The translations under genes were made by a program, and so were the position numbers. From Candidatus Amulumruptor caecigallinarius (lineage in GTDB: Bacteria > Bacteroidota > Bacteroidia > Bacteroidales > Muribaculaceae): a stretch of DNA of 64,000 nt. A model generated the notes under the pieces. That model was not told where the DNA came from, ran no database searches, and was given only the letters and a program-made list of their open reading frames with translations. How positions within the stretch are numbered: the stretch's first letter is position 1; every line of letters begins with the position of its first letter. The stretch spans positions 940,484-1,004,483 of the forward strand of contig JAMPDP010000001.1 in NCBI GenBank assembly GCA_023665605.1, read 5' to 3'. Positions 62,444-64,000 of the stretch are shown here, piece after piece.

Positions 62444-63316
62444 TCAGCCTATGGTGTGGTTAACGATCAGTTCCTTGATGAGCTCCTCAATCTGTGCGTC
62501 ATCGTTGTCGAGCACGCGGCACTCCTTGGCGGTGAACACCACGTTCTCCACATTCTTCACCTTTGTGGGAGAGCCTGCGAGACCTATCTGCTCGGGGTCG
62601 GCATCAACGTAAGCGGCGCTCCACTCCTGAAGCTGGAGCTCGGGACGCTTGGCGTGGAGTTCCTGAGCCTTCTCGCTGAGCTTTGACACCTCGGAGGGTG
62701 ATGCGGCAAACTTGTACTTCTGCACGCGGTAAGCGTTGCGGGGTCGGCAGTCGGCGGCAGTGCCGTTGACAGTCACCACGCAGGGGAGGGGAGCCACCAC
62801 CGTCTCCACGCCATGCTCCAGACGGCGCTTCACAGTCACCTTGCCATCCTTGAGGTCAAGAATCTCCTCAGCGTAAGTCACCTGGGGGATGCCGAGCTTC
62901 TCGGCAATCTGGGGGCCTACCTGAGCGGTGTCGCCGTCGATGGCCTGACGGCCGCCGAGGATGATGTCATAGTTGCCGATTTTCTTGACGGCCTGAGCCA
63001 GGGAGTAGCTCGTGGCGAGGGTGTCGGCACCACCGAGAGCACGGTCAGTGAGCACAATGCCGGTGTCGGCGCCGCGGTAGATAGCCTCGCGGATGATTTC
63101 GGCGGCGCGGGGGAGACCCATGGTGAGGAGTGTGACGGTGCTTCCGGGGTTGAGGTCCTTGAGGCGCAGGGCCTGCTCGAGGGCGTTGAGGTCCTCGGGG
63201 TTGAAGATAGCCGGCAGAGCAGCGCGGTTGATGGTGCCGTCCTCTTTCATCGCATCTTTGCCAACATTGCGAGTGTCAGGCACTTGCTTTGCGAGCACAA
63301 TGATGTTAAGGCTCAT
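62444..63316 (-). CDS. etfB: Electron-transfer flavoprotein subunit beta
   Basis: The 290-residue protein binds AMP or a second FAD and pairs with EtfA. It begins MSLNIIVLAKQVPDTRNVGKDAMK and has NPEDLNALEQALRLKD near residue 40, LTMGLPRAAEIIREAIYRGAD and ILGGRQAIDGDTAQVGPQIAEKLG. The start at 63316 is chosen for its fit with the family; the frame extends upstream without conservation and through the promoter. It is the first gene of the etf-acyl-CoA dehydrogenase operon. Confidence 0.94.
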   Translation of the reverse strand: MSLNIIVLAKQVPDTRNVGKDAMKEDGTINRAALPAIFNPEDLNALEQALRLKDLNPGSTVTLLTMGLPRAAEIIREAIYRGADTGIVLTDRALGGADTLATSYSLAQAVKKIGNYDIILGGRQAIDGDTAQVGPQIAEKLGIPQVTYAEEILDLKDGKVTVKRRLEHGVETVVAPLPCVVTVNGTAADCRPRNAYRVQKYKFAASPSEVSKLSEKAQELHAKRPELQLQEWSAAYVDADPEQIGLAGSPTKVKNVENVVFTAKECRVLDNDDAQIEELIKELIVNHTIG

Positions 63317-63394
63317 AATGGAATGTTTCTTGATTATATGTGTGTGAGTATCGTAAATGCGGTAATGGTTGTGGCGTGACTGCCTTTCAACCCA

Positions 63395-63426
63395 CAAATT
63401 TAACGACTTTTTGCCAACCTGCCAAA
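63395..63426 (-). promoter_or_regulatory. Promoter of the etf operon
   Basis: On the minus strand TTTG (63423-63426), a 20-base spacer and TAAATTTG (63395-63402) form a full promoter, 78 bases upstream of etfB. Confidence 0.8.
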
Positions 63427-63483
63427 CTTTTACACCGGCCGCAGTCCGAAATGGACAATGAAAGTGTACCGGGGGAATATGGC

Positions 63484-63514
63484 AAGGGCCGCCTCCGGTG
63501 TGGGGGCGGCCCTT
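63484..63514 (-). terminator. Hairpin downstream of the C-terminal secreted protein
   Basis: A perfect 10-bp stem (AAGGGCCGCC with GGCGGCCCTT) with an 11-base loop, 65 bases after the stop at 63579. No T-run is seen. Confidence 0.5.
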
Positions 63515-63578
63515 GGTTGGGGTTGATGCGGGAAACTGCCGGACCGGGCCGGACAGCTCCACTGCTTAGGGGGTGTTG

Positions 63579-64000
63579 TCAGAACTTGGCTACCTTCTGA
63601 CCGCCTACCAGATAGATGCCGGCGGGGAGGGTGGCTACGCGAGCCTTGTCAGCCTGACGGGCCACGAGGGCGCCGGCCACGTTGTACACGTCATGGCGTG
63701 CATCTGCGCCGTCAGCAAATACTGACTCGATGGAGGTGACAATCACGTCGATGGTGTGCACATCGTCGTCAGTGGCGTAGATGCCGCTGCCGTCGCTGAG
63801 CGTTACGTTGTTCAGATACATATCCTTACGGCCCTCGATGGCTTCGGAATTGGCTATGTTGAGGTAGCCGATGTTGTTAGCCTTGAAGTTGTAAGGGGAG
63901 TAGATTATCACGCGCCAGGTGTTGTCACCCACCTTGTTGATAGCAACGTCGTGACCGTTGCCGGCCTCGGGTGAGATGTAGCTGTCGGCGGTGAGCTCAA
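63579..64000 (-). CDS. Secreted protein, C-terminal part (cut by the window edge)
   Basis: The frame is open to the window edge (ELTADSYISPEAGNGHDVAI then VGDNTWRVIIYSPYNFKAN). The last 50 residues, IESVFADGADARHDVYNVAG, then LPAGIYLVGGQKVAKF, match a type IX secretion A-type sorting domain (Por sorting domain), which directs export across the outer membrane in Bacteroidetes. The upstream part has an aromatic beta strand as in surface glycan-binding or peptidase modules. The function cannot be judged from this piece. Confidence 0.75.
   Translation of the reverse strand, partial: ELTADSYISPEAGNGHDVAINKVGDNTWRVIIYSPYNFKANNIGYLNIANSEAIEGRKDMYLNNVTLSDGSGIYATDDDVHTIDVIVTSIESVFADGADARHDVYNVAGALVARQADKARVATLPAGIYLVGGQKVAKF

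Overview
This window comes from a GC-rich Bacteroidales chromosome, most likely of the family Muribaculaceae. The evidence is gene content and promoters. Genes and conserved families typical of the phylum are present (DUF4924, sppA-lpxK-purine nucleoside phosphorylase-thiL, acyl-CoA thioesterase-dprA, a glycogen cluster of debranching enzyme, glycosyltransferase and GH57 amylase, a type IX-like C-terminal domain, BspA-type leucine-rich repeats). Most genes lie behind the Bacteroidetes -7 element TAnnTTTG, several with a TTTG box about 20 bases upstream. No rRNA, tRNA or CRISPR array was seen.

Layout. 1-4460 is visibly more A+T-rich than the rest and is accessory DNA: a frameshifted A1S_2505-like gene, a decayed IS4-family transposase, a small helix-turn-helix gene and a tyrosine recombinase with its terminator. 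The chromosome backbone starts at about 4469. 4469-8283 holds a DUF2795 gene, a PduO-type cobalamin adenosyltransferase, mscL, gap and holA. 8615-18073 holds bioA, a small membrane protein, a secreted leucine-rich-repeat protein, UDP-glucose dehydrogenase with a glycosyltransferase, a YbaK deacylase, aroC, a DUF4924 gene and an exported TPR protein. 18521-25900 is a six-gene minus-strand cluster of exported proteins led by a CsgG-like protein and ending in a transglutaminase-like protein; it is the best candidate for an undescribed envelope system. 26803-29926 holds fabF-acpP and a GH13 amylase. 30103-33348 holds a YafQ-type toxin-antitoxin pair directly upstream of mutS2, then rpmH. 33350-34380 has no gene but carries a promoter and a long hairpin that may belong to a non-coding transcript. 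34385-39979 holds a ferredoxin, thiL, a purine nucleoside phosphorylase, lpxK and sppA. 40132-46415 holds the NfeD/SPFH pair, an ABC transporter with a GntR regulator and a BspA-like surface protein. 46870-51512 is the glycogen operon. 52058-55376 holds a SemiSWEET transporter, a cytidylate-kinase-like protein, murB and murA. 55440-63316 holds an acyl-CoA synthetase, a Gly/Pro-rich exported protein, dprA, a thioesterase and an acyl-CoA dehydrogenase with its electron-transfer flavoprotein. The window ends inside a secreted protein.

The gaps between genes are repeatedly filled by short hairpin-rich elements of three kinds (called A, B and C here; nine, three and two copies). A and B share end motifs (GTAAATC and TTGCAACACCC), which suggests one non-autonomous mobile family. 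Many long open frames opposite real genes are artefacts of high GC and were left out. Family assignments are from recognition of sequence motifs without database searches.
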